A model generated the notes under the pieces. The model was not told the origin of the DNA. It did no database searches and saw only the letters and a program-made list of their open reading frames with translations. The position numbers and the translations under genes were made by a program. Positions 9,491-18,079 of a stretch of 64,000 nucleotides of DNA are shown one piece after another. Numbering within the stretch: position 1 is the first letter of the stretch; every line of letters begins with the position of its first letter. Origin of the DNA: Gammaproteobacteria bacterium. Lineage in GTDB: Bacteria > Pseudomonadota > Gammaproteobacteria > Steroidobacterales > Steroidobacteraceae. Where the stretch lies: contig JAGWWY010000002.1 of assembly GCA_018970145.1 (NCBI GenBank), forward strand, positions 124,001 through 188,000, given 5' to 3'.

Positions 9491-11641
9491 ATGAAACGCC
9501 AACTCCTAGCCATCGTGACGGCTCTCGGTCTGTCACTCCCCACGCTGTCGATTGCGGCAGCGGTGTCGTCGCCGAGTGCCATCACACACGAGGACCTCTG
9601 GCTCATGAAACGCGTCGGCTCGCCCTCGGTGAGCCCGGATGGGCGTTGGGCTGTCTTCGCTGTGACGGAGCCAGCCTACGACGAGAAGGCGCAGGTGTCC
9701 GATTTGTGGATCGTCGCGACCGCAGCCGATCGCGATGGCAGGTTGCCGGCGCCGCGACGGCTGACCGGCACGGCAGGCGGCGAGAGCGGTGTCGATTGGA
9801 GCGAGGACAGTCGGCGTCTCGTGTTTTCGGCGCGGCGCGAAGGCGATGAGTCGGCCCAACTCTACCTGCTCGACCTGTCGGGCGGTGAGGCGATTCGGTT
9901 GACGCAACTGGTCAACGGCGCGCGGGCGCCGAAGTTTTCCCCGGATGGAAGGTCGATTGCTTTCGCCAGCACCCAATTTCCCGGAGCCAAGAACGAGGCC
10001 GACAATCAGCGGATCGCCGCCGAGCGCAAGGCGCGCAAATGGAACGCGCGTGCCTACGACGGTTTCCCGATCCGCAACTGGGATCGGTGGCTCGACGATT
10101 TAAAACCCGTGTTGCTCATCCTCGAGCTGCAAGCGGGCAGTGCCGTTGCCGGCGAGCCACGTAACTTGTTGGCGACAACCGAGCTGTTCGCCCAAGCTGG
10201 TTTCGGGGCCGGCGGTGAAGAGGGCGTGAGCTTCGCGTGGGCACCGGATGGGAAATCTTTGGTCTTCGCAGCGAGCTCTGATCGCAATACAGCCGCTTAT
10301 CAATTCACGACTTCGCAGCTGTGGCAGATCGCGGTGTCGGGCGGTGAGCCGCAGCGACTGACGGACGGCGTGAATTCCTGGTCGTCGCCCACGTTCACAC
10401 CCGACGGTCAGACCTTGATCGCGCTCTACACGCCCCGAACCGATAAAGCCTACAACGAAGCGCGTCTGGCGGCTTTCCCTTGGACGACCAACCGACCGTC
10501 CGCGGCGGGCTTGTCTTCGGCACGAGTGCTGACCGAAAAAATCGATCGCACTCCGGGCTCGTTCGCGATCACGGCGGATTCGAAACAGATCTATTTCACG
10601 TCGGAGGAAGCCGGACACGAGAAGTTGTTCGTCACCTCGATTCGCGATGGTTCGACGCGACTTGCATTCGACATGACGGTCGGCGCGTACACGAACGTCG
10701 CGATCGGCGAGCGCAGTCGCGCGCTCGTGCTGCTCGCCAATTTCGAGAGTGCGACGCGCCCGCCGCAAGTGGTGCGCATTGATCCATCCCAAGCCGGGCA
10801 CACCACGTTGGCCTCGTTCGACGAGGAGCGTCTCGCGAAGCTCGATCTCGCGCCGCTGCGCCACTTCTGGTTTACGAGCTCGAAGGGAAGGCGTATCCAC
10901 AACATGTTGCTGACGCCGCCCGGGTTTGATCCGTCAAAGAAATACCCGCTCTTCGTCGTCATCCATGGTGGTCCGCACACCATGTGGCGAGACCAGTGGG
11001 TGATGCGCTGGAACTATCACTTACTCGCGGCGCCGGGTTATGTGGTCTTGTTGACTAACTACAGTGGTTCCACCGGATTCGGTGAGGCGGCGGCACAGAC
11101 GATCCAGGGTGATCCGCTGCGCACGGCTGGTGAGGAATTGAACGAGGCGGCTGATTTCGCCATCCGTGACCATGCGTTCATCGACTCGACCCGTCAGTGT
11201 GCAGGGGGCGCGAGCTACGGCGGGCACTTAGCGAACTGGTTGCAAGCGACCACCACCCGCTATCGTTGCCTTGTCAGTCACGCGGGGCTTATCAACCTCG
11301 AGTCCCAATGGGGCACGAGCGACACGATCTACGGCCGAGAGATCAACAACGGCGGACCGGTCTGGGATCAGGGGCCGGTTTGGCGTGAACAGAATCCGAT
11401 TCGCTACGCTGCCCAATTCCGAACCCCGACGCTGGTCACGGTCGGTGAGCGCGACTTTCGTGTTCCACTGAACAACTCGCTCGAGTATTGGTCGATTCTG
11501 CAGCGCCGACAGATCCCAAGCCGGCTGCTGGTCTTTCCGGAGGAAAATCATTGGATCCTGAAGGGCGAGAATAGCCGCTATTTTTACGCCGAAGTGCACG
11601 CGTGGCTGGCGCGGTGGTTGCCGCCGGTACCCGCCAACTAG
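9491..11641 (+). CDS. S9 family prolyl oligopeptidase-like peptidase, exported
   Basis: Serine peptidase of the prolyl-oligopeptidase/dipeptidyl-peptidase (S9) family, 716 residues from the ATG at 9491. A signal peptide is clear (MKRQLLAIVTALGLSLP, then an AAA cleavage region), so it should act in the periplasm. An upstream in-frame TTG at 9437 would bury the signal peptide and is rejected. The N-terminal two thirds form a beta-propeller with WD/TolB-like repeats (SPDGR, SEDSRRL, SPDGRSIAF, APDGKSL). The C-terminal alpha/beta hydrolase has Ser575 in GASYGG, Asp655 in GERDFRV and His687 in EENHWI. Substrate is not predictable beyond short peptides. It is a single-gene unit divergent from fbpABC. 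Confidence 0.9.
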   Translation: MKRQLLAIVTALGLSLPTLSIAAAVSSPSAITHEDLWLMKRVGSPSVSPDGRWAVFAVTEPAYDEKAQVSDLWIVATAADRDGRLPAPRRLTGTAGGESGVDWSEDSRRLVFSARREGDESAQLYLLDLSGGEAIRLTQLVNGARAPKFSPDGRSIAFASTQFPGAKNEADNQRIAAERKARKWNARAYDGFPIRNWDRWLDDLKPVLLILELQAGSAVAGEPRNLLATTELFAQAGFGAGGEEGVSFAWAPDGKSLVFAASSDRNTAAYQFTTSQLWQIAVSGGEPQRLTDGVNSWSSPTFTPDGQTLIALYTPRTDKAYNEARLAAFPWTTNRPSAAGLSSARVLTEKIDRTPGSFAITADSKQIYFTSEEAGHEKLFVTSIRDGSTRLAFDMTVGAYTNVAIGERSRALVLLANFESATRPPQVVRIDPSQAGHTTLASFDEERLAKLDLAPLRHFWFTSSKGRRIHNMLLTPPGFDPSKKYPLFVVIHGGPHTMWRDQWVMRWNYHLLAAPGYVVLLTNYSGSTGFGEAAAQTIQGDPLRTAGEELNEAADFAIRDHAFIDSTRQCAGGASYGGHLANWLQATTTRYRCLVSHAGLINLESQWGTSDTIYGREINNGGPVWDQGPVWREQNPIRYAAQFRTPTLVTVGERDFRVPLNNSLEYWSILQRRQIPSRLLVFPEENHWILKGENSRYFYAEVHAWLARWLPPVPAN

Positions 11642-11661
11642 CGCGCCACAGGCTTTTCTTG

Positions 11662-11667
11662 TAACAT
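11662..11667 (+). promoter_or_regulatory. Possible -10 element upstream of the rimP leader
   Basis: TAACAT at 11662-11667, just after the peptidase stop codon, is the best -10-like hexamer ahead of the rimP leader. No convincing -35 is visible, so this is tentative. If real, it implies an untranslated leader of about 150 bases. Confidence 0.35.
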
Positions 11668-11744
11668 CGCGACCCTGCGAGGCTCCTCGGGTCTTGCGGG
11701 AGCGACAAAAAGCGTCAAGCTTGAGTCGCAAGTGCTTGTTTCCG

Positions 11745-11771
11745 AAGCCCCCCGAGGGGCTTTTTGTTTTT
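11745..11771 (+). terminator. Intrinsic terminator or attenuator in the rimP leader (hairpin 1)
   Basis: AAGCCCC at 11745-11751 and GGGGCTT at 11756-11762 form a 7-bp stem with a CCGA loop, followed by TTTGTTTTTG. This is a good intrinsic terminator between the peptidase gene and rimP, but it lies in what may be the rimP leader. It could end readthrough from the peptidase gene or a short leader RNA. Confidence 0.75.
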
Positions 11772-11773
11772 GT

Positions 11774-11788
11774 GCCCCTGGCCGGGGC
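11774..11788 (+). other. GC-only hairpin 2 in the rimP leader
   Basis: GCCCC at 11774-11778 pairs with GGGGC at 11784-11788 around the loop TGGCC. It has no T-tract and sits between two terminator-like hairpins. It could compete with them for pairing. Confidence 0.5.
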
Positions 11789-11802
11789 GGGACGACAACA
11801 GG

Positions 11803-11822
11803 GGGCCCTCGAGGCCCTTTTT
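11803..11822 (+). terminator. Terminator-like hairpin 3 immediately before rimP
   Basis: GGGCC at 11803-11807 pairs with GGCCC at 11813-11817 around the loop CTCGA, followed by TTTTT at 11818-11822, only four bases before the rimP ATG. An intrinsic terminator this close to the start would switch off the rimP operon unless relieved, so regulated attenuation is possible. The hairpin also occupies the place of a ribosome-binding site, and no clear SD is seen. Confidence 0.5.
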
Positions 11823-11826
11823 CATT

Positions 11827-12297
11827 ATGACAACGGCGTCGGTGGTCCGGGAAAAGATGATCGCCCTGCTCGAACCCTTGGTCGAGCAGTTGGGCTATGA
11901 GCTTGTCGACATCGAGTGGGTGTCGGCGCCGCGTAGTGCGATTTTGCGTGTTTTCCTCGACTTACCGGCTGGGCGCGAAGGACATGTCGGCATCGAAGAC
12001 TGCGAGCGGGTCAGTCGTGAGGTGTCGGCGTTGCTCGATGTAGAGGACCCGGTCGCCGGTGCCTACAACCTCGAGGTGTCATCGCCCGGTTTTGATCGGG
12101 TGCTGCGTAAGCCGACCCATTTCGAGCGCTTCAAAGGCGCGCGCGTGTGGGTGGAGTTGAACGTTGCCCGCGACGGCAGACGTCGTTACACGGGCAATTT
12201 GTCCGGCGTGAACGCGCAGGGCATCACGCTCGATGTCGATGGGCAGGTTGTGTCGATCGGTTTTGGTGAAGTGGGTAAAGCGCGGCTCGTCGCTTGA
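11827..12297 (+). CDS. rimP: Ribosome maturation factor RimP
   Basis: RimP is needed for maturation of the 30S ribosomal subunit. The ATG at 11827 gives 156 residues, the family's normal length, opening MTTASVVREKMIALLEPLVE. An upstream in-frame start at 11764 lies inside the leader hairpins and is rejected. Family motifs are present: GYELVDIEW, LRVFLD, EDCERVSREVSALLD and LEVSSPGFDRVLRKPTHFER. It heads the conserved rimP-nusA-infB-rbfA-truB cluster; nusA starts 36 bases later. In many gammaproteobacteria a tRNA-fMet gene (metY) precedes rimP; here tRNA-fMet lies some 7.8 kb upstream, with five genes in between. Confidence 0.96.
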   Translation: MTTASVVREKMIALLEPLVEQLGYELVDIEWVSAPRSAILRVFLDLPAGREGHVGIEDCERVSREVSALLDVEDPVAGAYNLEVSSPGFDRVLRKPTHFERFKGARVWVELNVARDGRRRYTGNLSGVNAQGITLDVDGQVVSIGFGEVGKARLVA

Positions 12298-12333
12298 TGC
12301 GCACGGGCGGGCAACGGGAGAGGACGAACGACG

Positions 12334-13833
12334 ATGAGCAAAGAAATCATGATGGTGGTCGATGCCGTCTCGAACGAGAAGGGCGTCGATAAAGAAGTCA
12401 TTTTCGAGGCGCTCGAGGCCGCCCTCGCGTCTGCCACGCGTAAAAAGCATGGCGAAGAGTGGGATGTGCGCGTATCAATCAACCGCAAGACAGGCGATTA
12501 CGACACGTTCCGGCGTTGGAAAGTCTTCGCCGATGACTCCAAGGAACTGGAAGTGCCGGATCGCGAGTTGCGGCTCGAGGACGCTCTGGACGTCGACAAG
12601 ACGGCGGTCGCAGGCGGTCACGTCGAGGAGCCGATGGAGTCGGTCAGTTTCGGTCGAATCGCCGCGCAGCAGGCCAAGCAGGTTATCGTACAGAAGGTTC
12701 GCGAGGCCGAGCGCGCGCAAGTCGTCGACGCTTATCGTGACCGCGTCGGCCAGCTTGTCAGCGGCGTCGTCAAGCGTGTCGATCGTAATGGCATCTATGT
12801 CGATCTGGGTGGCAATGCCGAGGGTTTCGTGTCTCGCCAGGACATGATCATGCGCGAGCAGGTCAAGCCGCAGGATCGCATCAAGGCATATTTGAAGGAA
12901 GTGCGCTCCGAGCCGCGCGGTCCGCAGTTGTTTCTGACACGTTCCGCACCGGAATTCCTGATCGAGCTGTTCAAGCTCGAGGTGCCGGAGGTGGGTCAGG
13001 GACTCATCACTATTTTGGGCGCCGCGCGCGACCCGGGCATCCGGGCCAAGATTGCGGTACGAAGCAACGATAACCGCGTCGATCCCGTCGGTGCCTGTGT
13101 TGGTATGCGCGGATCGCGTGTGCAAGCCGTCTCCAACGAGATTGCGGGCGAACGCGTCGACATCATTCCCTTCGACGAAAATCCGGCTCAGTTTGTGATC
13201 AATGCGATGTCGCCAGCCGAAGTGATCTCCATCGTCGTCGATGAAGATTCACACAGCATGGACATCGCCGTTTCCGAAGAGAAATTGTCGCAGGCGATCG
13301 GGCGCGGCGGTCAAAATATTCGGCTCGCCAGCCAGCTGACCGGTTGGGAACTCAATGTCATGACCGAGTCCGACGCCGAAGCGAAGAGCGAATCCGAAGC
13401 GCGTCTGCTCGTCGAAAATTTCATGAAGCAGCTCGACGTCGACGAAGACGTCGCGACCATCCTCGTTCAAGAGGGCTTCTCGACCGTCGAGGAAGTGGCT
13501 TACGTGCCGCAAGGCGAGCTCATCGCGATCGAGGACTTCAGCGAAGACATCGTGAAGGAGTTGCGTAGCCGCGCGCGTGATGTCCTGCTGACGCAAGCCA
13601 TCGCTAGCGAAGAGAGCCTCGATTCACAGTTGCCCGCCGACGATCTGTTGTTGCTCGAGGGCATGCAGCCGGATCTCGCACTGGCACTCGCTTCGCGCGG
13701 GGTTCGTACCCGCGAAGATCTAGCCGAGCAGGCGGTAGACGATTTGCTCGACATCCAGGGTTTGACGGCCGAAGAGGCCGGCAAGCTCATCATGAAGGCC
13801 CGCGAGCACTGGTTCGCCCCGGGTCACGGCTGA
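12334..13833 (+). CDS. nusA: Transcription termination/antitermination factor NusA
   Basis: NusA binds RNA polymerase and nascent RNA and controls pausing, intrinsic termination and antitermination. 499 residues with the full proteobacterial architecture: N-terminal polymerase-binding domain (1-125), S1 domain near 135-200 ([21 protein letters not shown]), two KH domains at about 230-345 (including [13 protein letters not shown]) and two C-terminal acidic repeats (about 365-495) that contact the alpha subunit. It follows rimP closely and precedes infB by 21 bases. No irregularity seen. Confidence 0.98.
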   Translation: MSKEIMMVVDAVSNEKGVDKEVIFEALEAALASATRKKHGEEWDVRVSINRKTGDYDTFRRWKVFADDSKELEVPDRELRLEDALDVDKTAVAGGHVEEPMESVSFGRIAAQQAKQVIVQKVREAERAQVVDAYRDRVGQLVSGVVKRVDRNGIYVDLGGNAEGFVSRQDMIMREQVKPQDRIKAYLKEVRSEPRGPQLFLTRSAPEFLIELFKLEVPEVGQGLITILGAARDPGIRAKIAVRSNDNRVDPVGACVGMRGSRVQAVSNEIAGERVDIIPFDENPAQFVINAMSPAEVISIVVDEDSHSMDIAVSEEKLSQAIGRGGQNIRLASQLTGWELNVMTESDAEAKSESEARLLVENFMKQLDVDEDVATILVQEGFSTVEEVAYVPQGELIAIEDFSEDIVKELRSRARDVLLTQAIASEESLDSQLPADDLLLLEGMQPDLALALASRGVRTREDLAEQAVDDLLDIQGLTAEEAGKLIMKAREHWFAPGHG

Positions 13834-13854
13834 TGGCCTAGGGGGGCGCGACAG

Positions 13855-16362
13855 ATGGCAGACGTAACAGTTGCCCAATTCGCCGAGGTGTTAAAGGTTC
13901 CGGTCGAGAAGCTGCTCGTGCAGCTCGATCAGGCCGGCATCAAGGTGGCAGGACCGACCGACAAGATCAGTGACGAGGCTAAGCTCGAATTACTGAGTCA
14001 TTTGCGCCGCAGTCACGGGCAGTCCAGCGAGGAAGCCGGCGCTGCGGCGGCACCACGCAAGATCACCTTGCAGCGCAAGCAGCAAAGCGAGATCAAACTT
14101 GCTGGCGGCGCCGGTCGTGCGCGTACCGTAAACGTCGAGGTGCGCGTCAAGCGCACCTACGTGAAGCGCGACGTGCTCGAGGAGCAGGCCAAGGCTCACG
14201 GCGGTGACGACACCGAAGCCAAACGCATCGAAGCTGAGGAGGCCGCACGCTTTGAGCGCGAGCGGCAGGAGAACGAGCGTCGCGAGGCCGAGCGCATGGA
14301 GGCGGAGAACCGCCGGCGGCTCGAAGAAGAGGCCGCTGCGCGGCGTGCTGCGGAAGATGCGCGGCGTGCGGCCGAGCAACGCGAACGCGAACAGGCCGAG
14401 GCCGCTCGATCGCGTTCGGTACCGGCTGCAGCTGCACCGGCACCCGCTGCCGCGAACGATCGCGATCGACGCACCAAGTACGGCCGCGAACAGTTGCATG
14501 TCAGCACGGACGCCAGCTCGCGTCTGAAGAAGAAAAAGAAGGTGCGTGAGCGCCGGAGCGCCGTTGGCGTTGAGACGCGGCATGCGTTCGAGTTGCCGAC
14601 GGCACCTGTGGTACGTGACGTCAGTATCGGCGAGACGATCACGCCGCAGGAACTCGCTCAAAAGATGGCGGTCAAGGCCACTGAAGTCATCAAGGTCATG
14701 ATGAACATGGGCGTGATGGCGACCATCAATCAGCCGATCGATCAGGATACCGCGCTGCTCGTCGTCGAAGAGATGGGTCACAAGGGCAAGGTTCTGCAAG
14801 AGAACCAGATCGAAACGGGCCTGCAGGGTGCCGAGGGCGGCGAGCTCGAATTGTTGCCGCGTCCGCCGGTGGTCACGGTCATGGGACACGTTGATCACGG
14901 CAAGACATCGCTGCTCGACTACATCCGCAAGGCAAAGGTGGCCGCGGGTGAGGCGGGCGGCATTACGCAGCACATTGGCGCCTACCAAGTGCCAACGCCC
15001 AAAGGCACCGTGACGTTTCTCGATACGCCGGGTCACGCGGCCTTTACGGCGATGCGTGCGCGTGGGGCGAAGGCGACTGACGTGGTCATCCTCGTGGTGG
15101 CAGCGGACGACGGTGTCATGCCGCAGACCATCGAGGCCATCCAGCACGCGCGCGCAGCTGGCGTTCCAATCGTGGTGGCAGTCAACAAGATCGACAAGTC
15201 GTCGGCGGATCCCGATCGTGTGCGCACCGAATTGTCGAAGCAGGAAGTCATTCCCGAAGAGTGGGGTGGCGAGACGATCTTCGTAAACGTCTCCGCACAC
15301 ACGGGTGCCGGTATCGATCAGTTGCTCGAGGCCATTCTGCTCCAAGCTGAAGTGCTCGAACTCAACGCGCCCGCCAAGGGGCTCGCGTCGGGTCTCATCA
15401 TCGAGGCGAGTGTCGAGAAGGGACGTGGTGCGGTGGCCACGGTGCTCGTCAAGCGCGGGACTTTGCGCACCGGCGATCCGATCATCGCCGGACAAGAGTT
15501 TGGACGCGTCCGCGCGATGTTCGACGAGACGGGCAAGTCCGTCGACGAGGCAACGCCTTCCATGCCGGTGCTGGTGCTCGGGTTATCGGGAGCTCCGAAT
15601 GCGGGCGATGAAATGCTTGCGGTCGAGAGCGAGCGCAAGGCGCGTGAAGTCGCACTGTACCGTCAGGGTAAGTTCCGCGATGTGAAGCTCGCCAAGCAGG
15701 CTGCGGCGGTGGGCGATGTGTTCTCGCAGATGACCGAAGAAAAGGCGGGCGTCATCAGCGTCGTCATCAAGACGGATGTGCAGGGCAGTGCCGAGGCTCT
15801 GCGCGATGCGCTGACTAAACTCTCGACGGAAGAAGTCACGGTCAAAGTTGTCGCAAGCGGCGTCGGCGGAATCACGGCCTCGGACGTTCAGCTTGCGGCG
15901 GCGTCGAAGGCGCTGGTGCTTGGCTTCAATGTTCGCGCCGATGGTGCGGCCCGTGAGGCGGTCAAAGAGAGCGGTGTCGATATTCGCTACTTCTCGATCA
16001 TTTACGAAGCCATCGACGATATCAAACAGCGTATGAGTGGCTTGCTCGCACCGGAGATCAAAGAACAGATCGTCGGTACAGCGCAAGTTCGCGATGTGTT
16101 CCGCTCGAGTAAGTTTGGCGTCGTGGCCGGCTGCCTCGTCATGGAGGGCTCGGTCAAGCGTAACAACCCCATTCGTGTCTTGCGCGACAACGTCGTCATT
16201 TTCGAAGGTGCGCTCGAATCACTGCGTCGTTTCAAGGACGATGTGGGCGAGGTTCGCGCAGGTACCGAGTGCGGTATCGGCGTGAAGAACTATCAGGATG
16301 TGCGTGTCGGCGATCAGATCGAATGCTTCGCCCGCGTTGAGGTGGCCCGCGCGATCGAGTGA
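13855..16362 (+). CDS. infB: Translation initiation factor IF-2
   Basis: GTPase that brings initiator fMet-tRNA to the 30S subunit. 835 residues. An N-terminal IF2_N module ([16 protein letters not shown]...) is followed by a long charged, coiled linker rich in Arg, Glu and Ala (about 80-200) and a second IF2_N-like module (about 255-310). The G domain has G1 GHVDHGKT at 344-351, DTPGH (G3) and NKID (G4). Domains II-IV follow to the end ([11 protein letters not shown]). It sits between nusA and rbfA as usual. Confidence 0.98.
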   Translation: MADVTVAQFAEVLKVPVEKLLVQLDQAGIKVAGPTDKISDEAKLELLSHLRRSHGQSSEEAGAAAAPRKITLQRKQQSEIKLAGGAGRARTVNVEVRVKRTYVKRDVLEEQAKAHGGDDTEAKRIEAEEAARFERERQENERREAERMEAENRRRLEEEAAARRAAEDARRAAEQREREQAEAARSRSVPAAAAPAPAAANDRDRRTKYGREQLHVSTDASSRLKKKKKVRERRSAVGVETRHAFELPTAPVVRDVSIGETITPQELAQKMAVKATEVIKVMMNMGVMATINQPIDQDTALLVVEEMGHKGKVLQENQIETGLQGAEGGELELLPRPPVVTVMGHVDHGKTSLLDYIRKAKVAAGEAGGITQHIGAYQVPTPKGTVTFLDTPGHAAFTAMRARGAKATDVVILVVAADDGVMPQTIEAIQHARAAGVPIVVAVNKIDKSSADPDRVRTELSKQEVIPEEWGGETIFVNVSAHTGAGIDQLLEAILLQAEVLELNAPAKGLASGLIIEASVEKGRGAVATVLVKRGTLRTGDPIIAGQEFGRVRAMFDETGKSVDEATPSMPVLVLGLSGAPNAGDEMLAVESERKAREVALYRQGKFRDVKLAKQAAAVGDVFSQMTEEKAGVISVVIKTDVQGSAEALRDALTKLSTEEVTVKVVASGVGGITASDVQLAAASKALVLGFNVRADGAAREAVKESGVDIRYFSIIYEAIDDIKQRMSGLLAPEIKEQIVGTAQVRDVFRSSKFGVVAGCLVMEGSVKRNNPIRVLRDNVVIFEGALESLRRFKDDVGEVRAGTECGIGVKNYQDVRVGDQIECFARVEVARAIE

Positions 16363-16391
16363 TCGCAGCGGGACCGGCTTCTTTTTTCACG

Positions 16392-16763
16392 ATGGCTGGT
16401 AAGGCTCGACAGCAACGCATCGGCGCGGAGATCCAGCGCGTCCTGTCGGAGTTGATCGCTCGGGAGGTCAAAGATCCGCGCGTCGGTATGGTGACCCTGA
16501 CGGCGGTGAAGCTCTCGCCCGATGCGAGCGTGGCGCAAGTGTTTTTTGTACCGTTTGGCGATCGGCATCCGGCTGACGAAGTCGCCGCGGGTCTCGAGCG
16601 CGCGGCCGGATACTTGCGTGGCGAGGTGGGTCGTCGTTTGGCTTTGCGGCACGCGCCGCGTCTCGAGTTCGTGTTCGACTCGAGCATCGGTGAGGCGATC
16701 CGCCTCACGTCCCTGATCGATCGCGCGGTTCGCGACGATCAGCACAAAGACGATCCCGCTTGA
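16392..16763 (+). CDS. rbfA: 30S ribosome-binding factor RbfA
   Basis: Cold-associated factor that helps 16S rRNA 5'-end maturation and 30S assembly. The ATG at 16392 gives 123 residues and the family opening MAGKARQQRIGAEIQRVLSE. The in-frame upstream GTG at 16359 overlaps infB and adds a poor extension. The KH-like fold motifs DPRVGMVTLTAVKLSPD and LRHAPRLEFVFDSS are present. Its stop TGA (16761-16763) overlaps the TTG start of truB, indicating coupled translation. Confidence 0.95.
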   Translation: MAGKARQQRIGAEIQRVLSELIAREVKDPRVGMVTLTAVKLSPDASVAQVFFVPFGDRHPADEVAAGLERAAGYLRGEVGRRLALRHAPRLEFVFDSSIGEAIRLTSLIDRAVRDDQHKDDPA

Positions 16764-17680
16764 CCCCAGTTTCGATCGACGGCGTGTTGCTGCTCGATAA
16801 GCCGCTCGGGATGTCTTCGACGGCGGCGGGCCAGCGGGTGCGACGATTGCTTCGAATCGACAAAGTCGGACACGTCGGTAGCCTTGATCCGCTCGCGAGC
16901 GGCATGTTGCCGTTGTGTCTCGGCGAGGCCACCAAATTGGCGGGCGAAATCCTCGAGGGCGATAAGGTTTACCGGTTCACCATCAGCTTGGGTGCCGCCA
17001 CGTCAACGGGTGATCGCGAGGGCGATATCATCGAGACGCGGCCGGTGCCTGTGCTCGATACGACACTCATTGATCGCGCGCTAGCCGATTTTGTCGGCGA
17101 GACGCTGCAGACTCCGCCCATGTACTCGGCGATCAAGCAGGGCGGTCAGCCCCTTTATCGGCTCGCACGCGCGGGTAAAACCGTGGAGCGCCAGCCAAGA
17201 ACCATTCGGATCGAGCGCCTCGAACTCGTTGGGCAGCAGCCCGACGCGCTAGATTGTCGGGTGACCTGCGGAAAGGGCACCTACGTACGGGTTTTGGCCG
17301 AGGAGATCGCTAGAAAGCTCGGCACCGTGGGTCACGTCAGTTTGCTGCGGCGCGAGCGCGTGGCACCGTTCGATCCAGCGCAGATGGTTACTCTCGCGGC
17401 GCTCGAAGAGTGCGCTCGCGAGGGCGCCGCGTCCGGTCTCACCGCCAATCTGATCGGGCTATCTGCTGCGGTGTCCCATTTGCCGCTGGTCAGGCTCGAT
17501 GCAGCCGGTGCGCGTCGGATCAGCCAAGGGCAGGAGGTCGCGGTAGCCGGCTTGGCTTACCCGCTTGCTCAGGTGCTAAGGCTGGAGGACAGCTCGGGCG
17601 GTTTTTTGGGTCTCGGTCGAGTGGCGGGGGCGGGGCGGATCGCTGCCAAACGACTTGTGAGGCAGGGGTCGCATGAGTAG
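16760..17680 (+). CDS. truB: tRNA pseudouridine(55) synthase TruB
   Basis: Makes pseudouridine 55 in the T loop of tRNAs. 306 residues. The start appears to be TTG at 16760 within TTGA, overlapping the rbfA stop; the first residues MTPVSIDGVLLLDKP match the family start and no better codon lies nearby. The catalytic Asp43 is in GSLDPLASGML. KGTYVRVLAEEI and the C-terminal PUA-like region are present. The stop codon TAG (17678-17680) is part of the -10 element of the rpsO promoter. Confidence 0.96.
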   Translation: MTPVSIDGVLLLDKPLGMSSTAAGQRVRRLLRIDKVGHVGSLDPLASGMLPLCLGEATKLAGEILEGDKVYRFTISLGAATSTGDREGDIIETRPVPVLDTTLIDRALADFVGETLQTPPMYSAIKQGGQPLYRLARAGKTVERQPRTIRIERLELVGQQPDALDCRVTCGKGTYVRVLAEEIARKLGTVGHVSLLRRERVAPFDPAQMVTLAALEECAREGAASGLTANLIGLSAAVSHLPLVRLDAAGARRISQGQEVAVAGLAYPLAQVLRLEDSSGGFLGLGRVAGAGRIAAKRLVRQGSHE

Positions 17681-17683
17681 AAT
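17655..17683 (+). promoter_or_regulatory. rpsO promoter inside the 3' end of truB
   Basis: TTGTGA at 17655-17660, a 17-base spacer and TAGAAT at 17678-17683 form a good sigma70 promoter. The -10 shares bases with the truB stop codon. It gives rpsO-pnp an independent start with a leader of about 45 bases. Confidence 0.7.
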
Positions 17684-17734
17684 GCGCCCCCTTAAACATA
17701 GTCGTAACTATCAAGATTCAAAGGATTTTTCATA

Positions 17735-18004
17735 ATGCCTCTGAGCCAAGAGAAAAAGAGCGGAGTGATGACGGAGTTCCGCCGCGGTCCAACGGATACC
17801 GGATCGCCTGAAGTACAGATTGCCTTACTGTCGGAGCGCATCAGCGGGCTCGGACAGCATTTTGCCTCGCATGCGGGTGACCATTCCTCGCGTCGTGGCC
17901 TCGTGAAACTCGTCAACCAGCGTCGCAAGTTGCTCGACTACCTGAAGGCCAGCAAGCCGGCCAAGTATCAGGAAATCGTCGAGCGCCTCGGACTACGCCG
18001 TTAA
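17735..18004 (+). CDS. rpsO: 30S ribosomal protein S15
   Basis: Primary 16S rRNA-binding protein of the 30S platform, 89 residues, the standard size. The diagnostic sequence DTGSPEVQIALLSERI is followed by HSSRRGL and RRKLLDYLK. The ATG at 17735 is preceded by AAAGGATTTTTCATA, with a weak SD. It has its own promoter and is followed by a strong terminator before pnp, the arrangement known from E. coli rpsO-pnp. Confidence 0.98.
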   Translation: MPLSQEKKSGVMTEFRRGPTDTGSPEVQIALLSERISGLGQHFASHAGDHSSRRGLVKLVNQRRKLLDYLKASKPAKYQEIVERLGLRR

Positions 18005-18017
18005 GCAGTCCGCAGCG

Positions 18018-18047
18018 AAGGCCGCGCCCCATCAGCGCGGCCTTTTT
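18018..18047 (+). terminator. Intrinsic terminator between rpsO and pnp
   Basis: AAGGCCGCGC at 18018-18027 and GCGCGGCCTT at 18035-18044 give a 10-bp stem with a 7-base loop, and the T-run covers 18043-18047. This is a textbook intrinsic terminator. pnp starts 33 bases later, so partial readthrough or RNase processing here would set the pnp level. Confidence 0.9.
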
Positions 18048-18079
18048 GCTTCCATCTTTTATTTCGCGAGGGTTACTCC

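Noticed and set aside
11642-11760. Copy of the tRNA-fMet 3' end as an attachment-site repeat flanking the deaD-peptidase block
   Set aside because: I compared the T-arm/acceptor sequence with this region and found no matching stretch; no integrase gene is present in the block.
13990-15495. A 501-codon open frame antisense to infB, and similar long antisense frames opposite pnp (18176-20239), gyrA (37951-39369), rpsA (45534-47033) and thrS (56672-58204)
   Set aside because: They mirror the third-position GC bias of strong genes on the other strand, have His/Arg-rich, low-complexity translations without family motifs, and overlap fully conserved housekeeping genes.
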